A DNA stretch of 64,000 nt from Accumulibacter sp003538495 (GTDB lineage: Bacteria; Pseudomonadota; Gammaproteobacteria; Burkholderiales; Rhodocyclaceae): contig NZ_JAPUVQ010000110.1 of NCBI RefSeq assembly GCF_029255145.1, forward strand, positions 20,481 to 84,480. Direction: 5' to 3'. Below the pieces are notes generated by a model, which worked only from the letters and a program-made list of their open reading frames with translations, searched no databases and was not told where the DNA came from. Position numbers and translations under genes: made by a program. Below are positions 53,548 through 62,677 of this stretch, piece by piece. Position 1 is the first letter of the stretch. The number at the start of each line of letters is the position of its first letter.

Positions 53548-56238
53548 CTAACTGTTCAGGGGCTTGATGACACGTTTGACCGCCGGGTCATCGGGGTGCG
53601 GGTGGATCGTGAACCCGAGTTTGGTCATCAGACTGAACATCTTGGTGTTCATCGACAGCACGTCGCCGACGACGGTCCGAAAGCCCTTGGCACGGGCGGC
53701 GGCAATCAGCGCGCTCATCAACTTGCGGCCGACACCGTGTTTCTGCCAGTCGTCGGCAACCGCCAGGGCGAACTCGACCGATTCTCCGTCCGGGTTGGTG
53801 ACATAGCGGGCGACCCCGATCTGGACTTCCTTGCCGTCGGCGTCGACGATGTTCGCGACCAGCGCCATTTCGCGGTCGTAGTCGATCTGGGTGAAGCGCA
53901 CCAGCATCGCCTGCGTCAGTTCGCGGATGGTATCCATGAAGCGGTAGTACTTGCTTTCCTCGGATAGCGAGATGACGAACTGCTGTTCGCGCTCGGCGTC
54001 TTCGGGGCGAATTGGGCGAATGGTTACCACCCGGCCGTCCGGGAGTTCCCATTCCTGGATCAGGTGCACCGGATAGGGGTGGATCGCCATGTGCGAATAG
54101 CGGTCACCAGACGGCGCTGCATAGTCGATCACGATGCGCGCGTCGGCGGCGATGGCGCCGTTCTCGTCGACGATCAGTGGGTTCAGGTCGAGTTCCTGCA
54201 ATGACGGCAGCTCGCAGATCATCTGGGAAACGTGCAGCAGCACATCCTCCAGCGCCTCGGAGTTGACCGGCGGCATGTTGCGAAAGACGCCGAGCAGTTT
54301 CGATGCACGCGTCGAAGCGATCAGGTCGCGCGCCAGGAAGCGGTTGAGCGGCGGCAGCGCGACGGCCCGGTCGCTGAAAACTTCAACCTCGGTGCCGCCG
54401 GCGCCAAAGGTGATGATCGGACCGAAGATCGGGTCGCGCGTGACCCCGATCATCAGTTCGCGGCCATGTGGGCGCGCCAGGTAGGGTTCGATCGAGACTC
54501 CGTTTACGCGCGCGGTCGGGTGCCGTTTCTTGATTGTCTCAATGATGTCGTGATACGCGTTGCGCACGGCCGGGGCATTGGTGATGTTCAGCCGCACGCC
54601 GCCCACTTCGCTCTTGTGGATGATGTCGGGCGAATCGATCTTCATGGCGATCGGGAAGCCGATCTGTTCGGCGAGCAACAGCGATTCGGTCGGCGTGTGG
54701 GCGACCATGGTCTGCGCCACCGGAATGCGGAACGCGCGCAGAATGGCTTTTGATTCCATTTCCGAAAGCACCTTGCGGCGCTCGTGCAACACCGCCTCGA
54801 TCAACATCTTGGAACCTTCGGTCTCCGGGCGGGCATGCTTCGACAAGGGCGCCGGGGTCTGCAGCAGGAGCTTCTGGTTCCAGTAGTAGGTCGAGATGTG
54901 GGCGTAGAGTTCGATAGCCGTTTCCGGCATCCGGAACGAGGGGATGCCGGCGTCTTCCAGCATGCTGCGTGCCTCGCGCACCTGCTCCTCGCCCATCCAG
55001 CAGGTGAGGATCGGTTTGGCGGTCAGCAGGTCGACGTCGATCACCGCTTTGGCGACTTCGATCGGCTGCGTCATGGCCTGTGGCGAAAGCATTACCAGGA
55101 CGCCGTCGACCGCGTCGTCCCCGGCAACGGCGAGGATCGCGTCGTGGTAGCGCTTCGGTGTTGCGTCGCCCTCGATGTCGACCGGATTCCTTTGCGACCA
55201 GGTCTGCGGCATGGCGGCGTTGAGCGCCTGCAAGGTACTGGCGGACAACTCGGCCAGCGGGATGTCGAGGTCACCGGCACGGTCGGCCGCCATGGCTCCG
55301 GGGCCGCCGCCGTTGGTGATGATCGCCAGTCGTTTTCCCTGCGGGCGAAACTTCGAGGCCAGCGCCTTGGCGGCGTAAAACAGGTGGCCAATGTTCTTCA
55401 CGCGCACCACTCCGGCGCGCCGGACGGCAGCGTCGAAAACGATATCGGAACCACCGGCCATCCCCGAGTGGGTCTCGACCGCGGCCAGTCCGCCAGCGTG
55501 GCGTCCGGCCTTGAGCAGGACGATCGGCTTGATGCGCGCCGCCGAGCGCAGGGCGCTCATGAAGCGGCGGGCATCGCGGATGCCTTCGACGTAGAGCAGG
55601 ATGTAGTGAGTGTGGTTGTCGTAGATCAGGTAATCTAGGATTTCACCGAAATCGACGTCGGCGGTGCCGCCCAGCGAGATCACGCTGGAAAAGCCGATGT
55701 GGTTGCTGCTGGCCCAGTCAAGAACGGCCGAGCAGATGGCGCCCGACTGCGCGACCAGGGCGAGATTGCCAACGTGTGCGTGTACGCTGGCGAACGTGGC
55801 ATTGAGTCCGAGATTGGGGCGAATGATCCCCAGGCAGTTGGGGCCAAGCAGGCGGACTCCGTAGCTCCGGGCGATCTCCATCATCTTGCGCTCGAGCGCG
55901 GCACCCGAGTGACCGGCTTCGGCGAAACCCGAGGTGATCACGATCGCGTTCTTGACGCCGCTGCGTCCGCACTGTTCGATCAATCTCGGCACCGTCTGCG
56001 GCCTGGTGACGACCACCGCGAGTTCGACGCGGGCGCTGATTTCTTCGATCGACTTGTAAGCCGGCACGCCCTGTACAGTCGGGTGTCCGGTGTTAATCGG
56101 GTAGAGGCGGCCTTTGTAGCCGGACTCCAGGATGTTCTTGAACAGCACCGCTCCGACCGAATTCTCGCGGTCGGAGGCGCCGATGACCGCGACGGACTTG
56201 GGTTCAAACAGGGTGGTGAGGTAGTGGTGTTCTAGCAT
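53548..56238 (-). CDS. Acyl-CoA synthetase (ADP-forming) / GNAT fusion, PatZ-like
   Basis: A protein of 896 residues combining an ADP-forming CoA ligase-like region with a C-terminal GCN5 acetyltransferase, as in protein acetyltransferase Pat/YfiQ. The CoA-binding domain (FEPKSVAVIGASDRENSVGA) is followed by the ligase domains (LLGPNCLGIIRP, TNGGGPGAMAADRAGD), the ATP-grasp part (ESKAILRAFRIPVA, PIAMKIDSPDIIHKSEVGGV) and the GNAT part (about 735-890, with DDWQKHGVGRKLMSALI). The ATG at 56238 has a GAGG ribosome site; a GTG at 56250 overlaps that site. In related bacteria the enzyme acetylates and switches off acetyl-CoA synthetase. Confidence 0.88.
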   Translation of the reverse strand: MLEHHYLTTLFEPKSVAVIGASDRENSVGAVLFKNILESGYKGRLYPINTGHPTVQGVPAYKSIEEISARVELAVVVTRPQTVPRLIEQCGRSGVKNAIVITSGFAEAGHSGAALERKMMEIARSYGVRLLGPNCLGIIRPNLGLNATFASVHAHVGNLALVAQSGAICSAVLDWASSNHIGFSSVISLGGTADVDFGEILDYLIYDNHTHYILLYVEGIRDARRFMSALRSAARIKPIVLLKAGRHAGGLAAVETHSGMAGGSDIVFDAAVRRAGVVRVKNIGHLFYAAKALASKFRPQGKRLAIITNGGGPGAMAADRAGDLDIPLAELSASTLQALNAAMPQTWSQRNPVDIEGDATPKRYHDAILAVAGDDAVDGVLVMLSPQAMTQPIEVAKAVIDVDLLTAKPILTCWMGEEQVREARSMLEDAGIPSFRMPETAIELYAHISTYYWNQKLLLQTPAPLSKHARPETEGSKMLIEAVLHERRKVLSEMESKAILRAFRIPVAQTMVAHTPTESLLLAEQIGFPIAMKIDSPDIIHKSEVGGVRLNITNAPAVRNAYHDIIETIKKRHPTARVNGVSIEPYLARPHGRELMIGVTRDPIFGPIITFGAGGTEVEVFSDRAVALPPLNRFLARDLIASTRASKLLGVFRNMPPVNSEALEDVLLHVSQMICELPSLQELDLNPLIVDENGAIAADARIVIDYAAPSGDRYSHMAIHPYPVHLIQEWELPDGRVVTIRPIRPEDAEREQQFVISLSEESKYYRFMDTIRELTQAMLVRFTQIDYDREMALVANIVDADGKEVQIGVARYVTNPDGESVEFALAVADDWQKHGVGRKLMSALIAAARAKGFRTVVGDVLSMNTKMFSLMTKLGFTIHPHPDDPAVKRVIKPLNS

Positions 56239-56340
56239 GGGGAATTTCACCTCGCGTTTGAGAGGTGCTGTAGCGGTTATTGTTGCACTGCATCAATTTA
56301 CCACAGATGGCGCGTCAAGTCTCTAGATCGACGGCATGGC

Positions 56341-56796
56341 TCAGGCGGCCGCCGTGGTGGCCGCTGTTGCCGGGCAGCGGTCGGTGAGCGTGCTGTCGAT
56401 CTGGGTCACGGCTTGCAGCGTGCGGTACATCGGGCATTTGTTGGCGATCGCCAGCAGGCGGTCGCGCTGTTCAGGCGTCAGATCGCCTTCCAGGGTGATC
56501 CTTCTGACAATTCGATCACGCGTGCCGTGCCCGTCGACTTTGATCTTGTCGTGGGTCAGTTCGACGCTGACGCCAGCCAGCGGGAATCCCTTGCGTTCGG
56601 CGTACATCCGCAGAGTGATCGAGGTGCAGGCGCCGAGGCCGGCCAGCAGTAAGTCGAAGGGTTCGGGACCAGCGTCCTCGCCGCCCGTGGCCACGGCCTC
56701 ATCGGCGATCAGGGTGTGCTTGCCAAGGCGAACGGTCTGCTGGTAGCGTCCCAGTCCGTTCTCTCTGACGACGACGCCTGGTTGGTCTGGTGCCAT
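56341..56796 (-). CDS. OsmC family protein
   Basis: Thiol-peroxidase fold protein of 151 residues. It has the conserved core PEPFDLLLAGLGACTSITLR (Cys near residue 58) and a second cysteine in ANKCPMYRTLQ (near 122), the pair used for hydroperoxide reduction in OsmC/Ohr/YhfA proteins. The C-terminus is alanine rich. ATG at 56796; the divergent methyltransferase gene starts 50 bp away. YhfA-like membership is likely. Confidence 0.88.
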   Translation of the reverse strand: MAPDQPGVVVRENGLGRYQQTVRLGKHTLIADEAVATGGEDAGPEPFDLLLAGLGACTSITLRMYAERKGFPLAGVSVELTHDKIKVDGHGTRDRIVRRITLEGDLTPEQRDRLLAIANKCPMYRTLQAVTQIDSTLTDRCPATAATTAAA

Positions 56797-56846
56797 GCTC
56801 TGATCTCCGGAAGTCTTGCAGCATGATAAATGAAAGAAGGCCACGG

Positions 56847-57392
56847 ATGACAATTTCTCTCGACGAATCGCGTCCATCGCCCTGGGTGCGGCGCTTTGCC
56901 GGCCTGATTCCGGAGCCCGGCGAGGTGCTCGATTTGGCCTGTGGCAGTGGCCGTCATGCGCGCTTTCTGGCCAGCCTCGGCTACCATGTCGAAGCCGTCG
57001 ATCGCAATCCGCTGGTCCTGCGGTCGCTGCAGGGTCTTCGCCGGGTATCGGCGCGGCAGGTCGACCTCGAAGCTGGTGTCTGGCCCTACGGTGGGCGTTC
57101 CTTCGCGGGCATCGTGGTCACCAACTATCTGTTTCGCGCGCGGCTGGCCGAACTGCTGGCTTGCCTCGCCGACCCGGGAATCCTGATCTACGAGACATTC
57201 ATGGTCGGTAATGAGCGCTACGGCAGGCCGGCGAATCCGGAATTCCTGCTGCGCTCGCAGGAGATGCTCGGCTGGGTGCAGCGGCCGGGCTGGCGGGTGC
57301 TGGCTTTCGAGGAGGGTCAGGTCGAGGTGCCGCGCGCGGCGGTCGTGCAGCGCCTTTGCGCCGCGCGCGGCAGCATTGGCGCGAGACTCTGA
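56847..57392 (+). CDS. Class I SAM-dependent methyltransferase (TehB-like)
   Basis: Protein of 181 residues with the SAM-binding motif VLDLACGSGRHARFLASLGY (about 31-50) and VEAVDRNP (motif II). The remainder (FAGIVVTNYLFRARLAELLA, ILIYETFMVGNERYG) follows the Rossmann methyltransferase fold. Substrate unknown. ATG 56847 has GAAGG upstream; an ATG at 56823 would add eight residues. Convergent with the selU gene, whose stop lies one base beyond. Confidence 0.82.
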   Translation: MTISLDESRPSPWVRRFAGLIPEPGEVLDLACGSGRHARFLASLGYHVEAVDRNPLVLRSLQGLRRVSARQVDLEAGVWPYGGRSFAGIVVTNYLFRARLAELLACLADPGILIYETFMVGNERYGRPANPEFLLRSQEMLGWVQRPGWRVLAFEEGQVEVPRAAVVQRLCAARGSIGARL

Positions 57393-58445
57393 CTAACGGC
57401 CGCAGACCGCGAGCGCCAGCGCTTCAATTCCGGCCGGCGTCAGATCGTCGCTGACGAAGTTCGCGGGCGCAGCGAAGCCGCTGTAGTTGCGTGTCTGCGA
57501 GCGACTGTAGAGTGGATCGTAATGGAGTGCCAGCAGCTCGCTCACCAGTTCGCGCCAACGGCCCTCGTGTGCGTACGCCTGCCAGCGTTCGATCGTGTCG
57601 CTGCTCTGCAGATTGCGCAAGGGACGAAGGCAGGCGTTCAAGCGTTCTGGCGCGGCCAGGAAGTAGTCGTAGTCGCGCAACAGGAAATCGACCCGCGCGG
57701 CGAACGACGCTTCGATGTTGAAGCACTCGCCGGCCCGCATCGTTTCGATCAGCGCGGCAGGTACCTGCAGCGACCCGATCTTGCGGCTTTCGGCCTCGAC
57801 AAAGACCGGGCGAAGCGGGTCCAGCGCCCGCAGTGCGGTCAGCAGGTGCGACTCGAACATCTTCTGCGAGGGCTGCGGCGAGTCCGGCAGGACCCCCAGC
57901 ACCGAACCCTTGTGGCAGGCGAGTTCTTCAAGGTCGAGCACCTGTTCGCCTAGTCGTCCGATGGACTGCAGGATGCGGCTCTTGGCGCTGCCGGTGGCGC
58001 CACAGATGACCTTGAGCCGGAACTGACGTGGCAACTCGGCCAGGCTTTCGACGACCAGTCGGCGATAGGCCTTGTAGCCGCCTTCGAGTTGCTGCGCATC
58101 CCAGCCGACGCGGCGGAAAACGTGGTTCATCGAGCCGCTGCGCTGGCCGCCACGCCAGCAGACGATCAAGGGTCGCCAGCTCTTCGGGCGATCGAGGAAG
58201 CGCGCACGCAGATGCCTGGCGATGTTCTCGGCCACGTGAGCGGCGCCCAGCTTCTTGGCCTCGAAGGCCGAGACCTGCTTGTACAGTGTGCCGATTTCGA
58301 TCCGTTGCTGGTTGTCGAGGACCGGGCAGTTGACTGACCCCGGGATGTGGTCCTCGGCAAACTCGGCCGGCGAGCGAACGTCGATGATCTCGTCAAACGA
58401 ATCGAAGTCGCTGATCCGCTCGACGGTCGCAATGTCTGCTTTCAT
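57393..58445 (-). CDS. selU: tRNA 2-selenouridine synthase (SelU/MnmH)
   Basis: Converts 2-thiouridine at tRNA wobble position 34 to 2-selenouridine using selenophosphate. The 350-residue protein has an N-terminal rhodanese domain with IIDVRSPAEFAEDHIPGSVN and the catalytic cysteine in LIVCWRGGQRSG (Cys96), then a P-loop domain with ICGATGSAKSRIL (about 147) and FVEAESRKIG. Length fits MnmH (about 364). ATG 58445 has GAGAGG upstream. No selenophosphate synthetase gene is in the window. Confidence 0.92.
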   Translation of the reverse strand: MKADIATVERISDFDSFDEIIDVRSPAEFAEDHIPGSVNCPVLDNQQRIEIGTLYKQVSAFEAKKLGAAHVAENIARHLRARFLDRPKSWRPLIVCWRGGQRSGSMNHVFRRVGWDAQQLEGGYKAYRRLVVESLAELPRQFRLKVICGATGSAKSRILQSIGRLGEQVLDLEELACHKGSVLGVLPDSPQPSQKMFESHLLTALRALDPLRPVFVEAESRKIGSLQVPAALIETMRAGECFNIEASFAARVDFLLRDYDYFLAAPERLNACLRPLRNLQSSDTIERWQAYAHEGRWRELVSELLALHYDPLYSRSQTRNYSGFAAPANFVSDDLTPAGIEALALAVCGR

Positions 58446-58473
58446 GCTGCGCGAACCTCTCGATGGCAACCTG

Positions 58474-59118
58474 CTATTCTAGCAGTGGCGCCAGCCCGCG
58501 CCAGACATTGTCGAGCAGCAGCGTTTGTGCCTCGGCCGTCGGATGCAGATTGTCGGCCTGGAATAGCTGTGGCTGGGTCGCCACGCCGGCGAGCAGGAAG
58601 TCCACCAGGGCGGTCTTGCGGACCTTGGCCACGGCGCCGAAGGAGTCATGAAACTCGCTGGCGTAAACACCGTAATTGGGCGGCAGGCGCTGGCCGACCA
58701 GCAACACCGTGGCTTTCTTCCGCTGCGCGCTGGCGACGATGGCGGTCAGGTTGTCGCGCAGTTGTGCCACCGGCAGACCACGCAAGCCGTCGTTGGCGCC
58801 GAGGGCAAGGATTAGGACGCGCGGCGAGTACCTGGCCAGCGCCGCGTCGATACGGGCGCGGCCGCCGCTGCTGGTTTCTCCCGAGATGCTGGCGTTGACG
58901 ACGCTATAATCGAGGCCTTTCTCCTGCAGGCGGCGTGCCAGCAAGGCTGGCCAGGCAGCCTCCGGGCGAATTCCGTAGCCCGCGGACAGCGAATCGCCAA
59001 AGATCAGGATCGTTGGTGCGGCCTGGGCGCCTGGTGCCGTCGGCGCGAGCAACTGCAATGCGGCGAGCAGAAAGAATCGGCGGATCAGGGAGCAACGGCA
59101 GTTCAGGAAGTGGAGCAT
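58474..59118 (-). CDS. tesA: SGNH-type esterase/thioesterase (TesA-like)
   Basis: Periplasmic lysophospholipase/arylesterase of 214 residues. A signal peptide (residues 10-33) precedes block I with the nucleophile GDSLSAGYG (Ser43), block II NASISGETSSGG, block III GANDG and block V DNLHPTAEAQ (Asp/His). Its start codon overlaps that of the divergent ABC gene in CATG at 59116-59119. The tesA/ABC divergent pair is the same as tesA/ybbA in E. coli. Confidence 0.9.
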   Translation of the reverse strand: MLHFLNCRCSLIRRFFLLAALQLLAPTAPGAQAAPTILIFGDSLSAGYGIRPEAAWPALLARRLQEKGLDYSVVNASISGETSSGGRARIDAALARYSPRVLILALGANDGLRGLPVAQLRDNLTAIVASAQRKKATVLLVGQRLPPNYGVYASEFHDSFGAVAKVRKTALVDFLLAGVATQPQLFQADNLHPTAEAQTLLLDNVWRGLAPLLE

Positions 59119-59818
59119 GGTTTCAGACGCAGAGATGGTGATTGAAGTTCGTGAGTTGAGCAAACGTGTCGATAACGGCGGCGAGCCGTTGACCATTCTG
59201 CACGACATTTCGTTCGCCGTCGCGGCGGGGGAGACGGTGGCGATCGTCGGTGCTTCGGGCTCAGGCAAGTCAACTCTGCTTGGTCTGATGGCCGGTCTGG
59301 ACCAGGCTAGCAGTGGCTCGGTGGTCCTGGCTGGCGAAAATCTGTCGGGCCTCGATGAGGACGCCCGGGCGGTATTGCGCGGGCGGTTGCTGGGTTTCGT
59401 CTTTCAGACCTTTCAGTTATTGCCGTCGCTGAACGCCATCGAGAATGTGATGTTGCCGCTCGAACTTGCCGGTGCCGCCAACGCCCGCGCCGAAGCGGAA
59501 CGATGGCTGCAGCGCGTCGGGTTGGCGCACCGGTTGCGGCATTATCCGAAACATCTTTCCGGTGGCGAGCAACAGCGCGTGGCTCTGGCCCGTGCCTTTG
59601 CCCGCGGGCCGCGGCTGCTGCTCGCCGACGAGCCGACCGGCAATCTCGATGCGGTGACCGGCCATCAGGTGATCGAACTGATGTTTGCGATCAACGCTGA
59701 AAGCGGTACCACGCTGATTCTGGTTACCCATGACGAGGAGATTGCCGGGCGTTGTGCCCGGCGGCTGCGGATGGACGTCGGGCACCTGGACGAGGTCAGC
59801 GCCAGGCCTGCGCGCTGA
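59117..59818 (+). CDS. ABC transporter ATP-binding protein (YbbA/LolD family)
   Basis: ATPase of 233 residues with Walker A GASGSGKSTLL (45-55), Q-loop FVFQTFQLLPSLN, signature LSGGEQQRVALARA and Walker B LLLADEPTGNLD, H-loop VTHDEE. The family normally works with an FtsX/MacB-like permease, such as ybbP. No permease gene follows here; the next gene is unrelated. ATG 59135 (MVIEVREL) is a possible alternative start that would avoid overlap with tesA. Confidence 0.88.
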   Translation: MVSDAEMVIEVRELSKRVDNGGEPLTILHDISFAVAAGETVAIVGASGSGKSTLLGLMAGLDQASSGSVVLAGENLSGLDEDARAVLRGRLLGFVFQTFQLLPSLNAIENVMLPLELAGAANARAEAERWLQRVGLAHRLRHYPKHLSGGEQQRVALARAFARGPRLLLADEPTGNLDAVTGHQVIELMFAINAESGTTLILVTHDEEIAGRCARRLRMDVGHLDEVSARPAR

Positions 59819-59919
59819 GCGTCGCGAGCAGGTCTACCAACTCGGCGGTCCGGAAGGGTATGCTGTACCTCCTTCCTCACCGCCCTTAACTACCAACCAT
59901 ATCAATTTCAAGGGATCCC

Positions 59920-60375
59920 ATGTCACTCATGGCCGAACGAGTAGCAAACTTCAAGACGCCCGAAGAGTGCACCATCTTCGAGAAAAACGTGCTGGAAAGA
60001 GGGCGCCCTGATCTCGCCATTGCTGCCCGGAAGCGCTCTCTCGAACTGCGTGCGCAGAAGTACGGGCCCAGCACGGATCCAGAGCGGCAGTGCCTGGAGG
60101 CCGTTTATGCCTATGAAGGCGTCCTCGCGACCAGAAACGGCAAAGCAACGCGCGCCGTGCATACCTGGCAAATGATCCGCCGTCACGGAATCATCGGCGC
60201 CGTCGAGCGGGCGGTGAATCGAGAGCCAGAGACCGCAGGCCACACCGTTCTGGTCGAACTGGGTCTTGAGGATTACGCATTTGAGGAGGTCGTCGTCCGG
60301 CACCCGGAGCTGTTTTCAGAGGGCGCCGTTCAATGCGCTCGAGCCCGCCTTGACGAATGGAAGAACTGCCCCTGA
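59920..60375 (+). CDS. Conserved hypothetical protein, 151 residues
   Basis: Soluble, largely helical protein of 151 residues that I do not recognise by name. Features are VANFKTPEECTIFEKNVLER, GRPDLAIAARKRSLELRAQK, a motif CLEAVYAYEGVLATRNGKAT and RAVHTWQMIRRHGIIGAVER. The C-terminal half has ELGLEDYAFEEVVVRHPELF. An AAGGGA site precedes the ATG. The KATRAVHTWQMI pattern feels like a widespread small domain sometimes fused to other proteins. It lies alone between the ABC gene and hpnE. Confidence 0.7.
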   Translation: MSLMAERVANFKTPEECTIFEKNVLERGRPDLAIAARKRSLELRAQKYGPSTDPERQCLEAVYAYEGVLATRNGKATRAVHTWQMIRRHGIIGAVERAVNREPETAGHTVLVELGLEDYAFEEVVVRHPELFSEGAVQCARARLDEWKNCP

Positions 60376-60487
60376 CCGCGAATGCCGATCCCTGTCGGAC
60401 GATCAAGATCGCTGCCTGCCGCCTGAGCCGATCGGCGGGGAGAGCGGGGAAGCCGCTGCTCGATCGTCTGGACGATGCCAGCTGGCT

Positions 60488-61786
60488 TCACTCGCAGCCA
60501 CCTAGCGCAATCCCCCGGGCCGCCGCTACGCCGCTGCGCACAGCGGCTTCCAGAGTCGCCGGATAGTCGGCACAGACGTAATCGCCCGCCAGCCACAATC
60601 CAGCACGCGCGGTGCGGGCGTTCGGGCGGTGCAGACCGGGGCGGCAGGAAAAGGTCGCACGCCGCTCGCGGATCACCTGCTGCCAGAGCATCGCCGGTAG
60701 CCTGCTGCTCAGTGTCGCGGCCAGTTCCCGGTCCAGTGCCGACGCCAGCGCCTGGTTGTCGAGTGCTTCCCACTGACCATGGCCACTGAGGACGAAAGCC
60801 ATCAGACCCGGCGTGCCGCAAAGGGTGCCGCGATCGAAGACCCACTGGCCGATTTGCCCGTCGTCCTGGGCTGCCAGCCCGAGCATCGGAAAGGGTAGCC
60901 GGACTTGCGGCGGATAGGCGCAGTAGACGGTGCCGATCGGTTCGAAGCGGTAGTCGGCGAGCAATTTCGCAATGGCGCTGGTTTCCGGTCTCTGGGCGAG
61001 CAGCGCCGCTGCCGGGACCGGGCCGACGGCGAGGACGACGCAATCGAAACGCTCGCCGACGACGCTCAACTCGTCGTCGATAGAACCGACACGTGTGCAG
61101 AGGCGAAGTTCGCCGCCGCGGGCGCGGATGAATTCAGCGGCGGCGACGGCGAACAGCTGCTCGAGGTCGGCGGCCGGCAGCAGCAGGTCGGTTGCCGCAC
61201 GTTCACCGCCGAGGCTGTCGCGCAGCGTGTTGACGAAGATTCGGGCCGAGGCCCGTTCCGGCGCGGTGTTCAGCGCCGCCAGACAGAGCGGCTCCCACAG
61301 GTAGCGGCGCAGTTTGCCCTTCTGCCGGTGCCGATCGAGTAGCGAGGTCACCGTGCAGTCGTCGGCGATCCGGTACCCCGTCGCCTGCAGACAGCGCATG
61401 AAACGTGCTGCGCCGATCTTCTCGCCCAGGCTGGCGCCGCGGGCCGTGAGCAGTCCCGCCGCCAGGTGCAGTGGTGCCGGCAGGCGCGGCAGCCGGAGCC
61501 GGAAAGGCGCTGGCTGGCAGCCCGGAAAGCGCACTTCCAGCGGCAGGCGCTTGAGCAGCCGCTCCGGGTCGACGCCGACTTTCTTCATCAGGCGCAGCGT
61601 TTCGCCGTAGGCGCCAATCAGGATGTGCTGGCCGTTGTCCAGCCGCAGCCCGCGCAGGTCGACGCTGCGTGCGCGGCCGCCAAGTTGCTTGGCGGCCTCG
61701 ATGACGGTGACCCGGTTCCCTGCGTCGGTCAACTCGACGGCGGCCGCCAGTCCTGCCCAGCCACCGCCGACGACCGCCACCCTCAT
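60488..61786 (-). CDS. hpnE: Hydroxysqualene dehydroxylase HpnE
   Basis: FAD-dependent amine-oxidase-fold enzyme of 432 residues converting hydroxysqualene to squalene. The FAD motif is VAVVGGGWAGLAAAVELTDA (3-22), followed by RARSVDLRGLRLDNGQHILI and a C-terminal GLWLAGDYVCADYPATLEAA with the GD motif. ATG 61786 is chosen as the FAD motif begins two residues later; the frame continues ten residues upstream. It ends the hpnC-hpnD-hpnE operon and overlaps hpnD by four bases. Confidence 0.92.
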   Translation of the reverse strand: MRVAVVGGGWAGLAAAVELTDAGNRVTVIEAAKQLGGRARSVDLRGLRLDNGQHILIGAYGETLRLMKKVGVDPERLLKRLPLEVRFPGCQPAPFRLRLPRLPAPLHLAAGLLTARGASLGEKIGAARFMRCLQATGYRIADDCTVTSLLDRHRQKGKLRRYLWEPLCLAALNTAPERASARIFVNTLRDSLGGERAATDLLLPAADLEQLFAVAAAEFIRARGGELRLCTRVGSIDDELSVVGERFDCVVLAVGPVPAAALLAQRPETSAIAKLLADYRFEPIGTVYCAYPPQVRLPFPMLGLAAQDDGQIGQWVFDRGTLCGTPGLMAFVLSGHGQWEALDNQALASALDRELAATLSSRLPAMLWQQVIRERRATFSCRPGLHRPNARTARAGLWLAGDYVCADYPATLEAAVRSGVAAARGIALGGCE

Positions 61787-62616
61787 CCACGCACCCAGGT
61801 CCGCCAGGCGATCCACAGCTTGCGTACCGGGGTCAGCGAAGTGCGCTGGGTCAGCACCCGGCAGCGGTCGGCCTTGATCTCGTCCAGCAGTGTGCGGTAA
61901 ATCGCCGCCATCACCAGGCCTGGCCGTTGCGCCCGCCGGTCAGCGCTTGGCAGAGCCTCCAGCGCTTGCGCATAGTAGCTCTCGGCGCGCTCGATCTGGA
62001 AGGCCATGAGGCGCTCGAAGTTGTCCGTGTGGCGGGCGTTGAGGATGTCGGCGGCGGTCACCTCGAAACGGTGCAATTCGTCGATCGGCAAGTAGATACG
62101 TCCTCTGCGCGCGTCTTCGCCGACGTCGCGAATGATGTTGGTCAGTTGGAAAGCCAGGCCGAGATCGTGGGCATACTTTTGCGTCCGGCGGTCCTGGAAG
62201 CCGAAAATCCCGGCGGCGAGCAGACCGACGACGCCGGCGACGCGGTAGCAGTAGAGCGACAGCGCCTTGAAGTCGAGGTAGCGCGATTGCTGCAGATCCA
62301 TCTCCATGCCGTCGATGATCTCCTGCAGTTGCTCCTCCGGCAAGTCGAACTCGCGGCTCGCCGCCTGCAGCGCCTGCGTCACCGGATGTTGCGCCTGGCC
62401 GGCGTAGACGTGGCTCAGTTCCTGTCGCCACCAGGCCAGCTTGGTCGCTGCGATCTGGGCGTCCTGGCACTCATCGACAACGTCGTCCACTTCCCGGCAG
62501 AAGGCATAGAGCGCGGTGATCGCTCGCCGCTGTTCCGGTGGCAGAAACAGGAAGCTGTAGTAAAAGCTGGAGCCGCTGCGGGCCGCCTTCTGTTGGCAGT
62601 ATTCGTCTGGGGTCAT
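61783..62616 (-). CDS. hpnD: Presqualene diphosphate synthase HpnD
   Basis: Condenses two farnesyl diphosphates to presqualene diphosphate. The 277-residue protein has the squalene/phytoene synthase motifs FCREVDDVVDE (first Asp-rich, about 40-50), YCYRVAGVVGLLAAGIFGF and the second Asp-rich QLTNIIRDVGEDARRGRIYL (about 160-179). ATG 62616 is used; the upstream extension in the frame is cysteine-rich and unconserved. Confidence 0.93.
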   Translation of the reverse strand: MTPDEYCQQKAARSGSSFYYSFLFLPPEQRRAITALYAFCREVDDVVDECQDAQIAATKLAWWRQELSHVYAGQAQHPVTQALQAASREFDLPEEQLQEIIDGMEMDLQQSRYLDFKALSLYCYRVAGVVGLLAAGIFGFQDRRTQKYAHDLGLAFQLTNIIRDVGEDARRGRIYLPIDELHRFEVTAADILNARHTDNFERLMAFQIERAESYYAQALEALPSADRRAQRPGLVMAAIYRTLLDEIKADRCRVLTQRTSLTPVRKLWIAWRTWVRG

Positions 62617-62677
62617 TGGCAGTCTCGGGAGGTGCTCAGGGCCGCAATTCTTACACGACTTGCGCGCCTTGCCGGAG

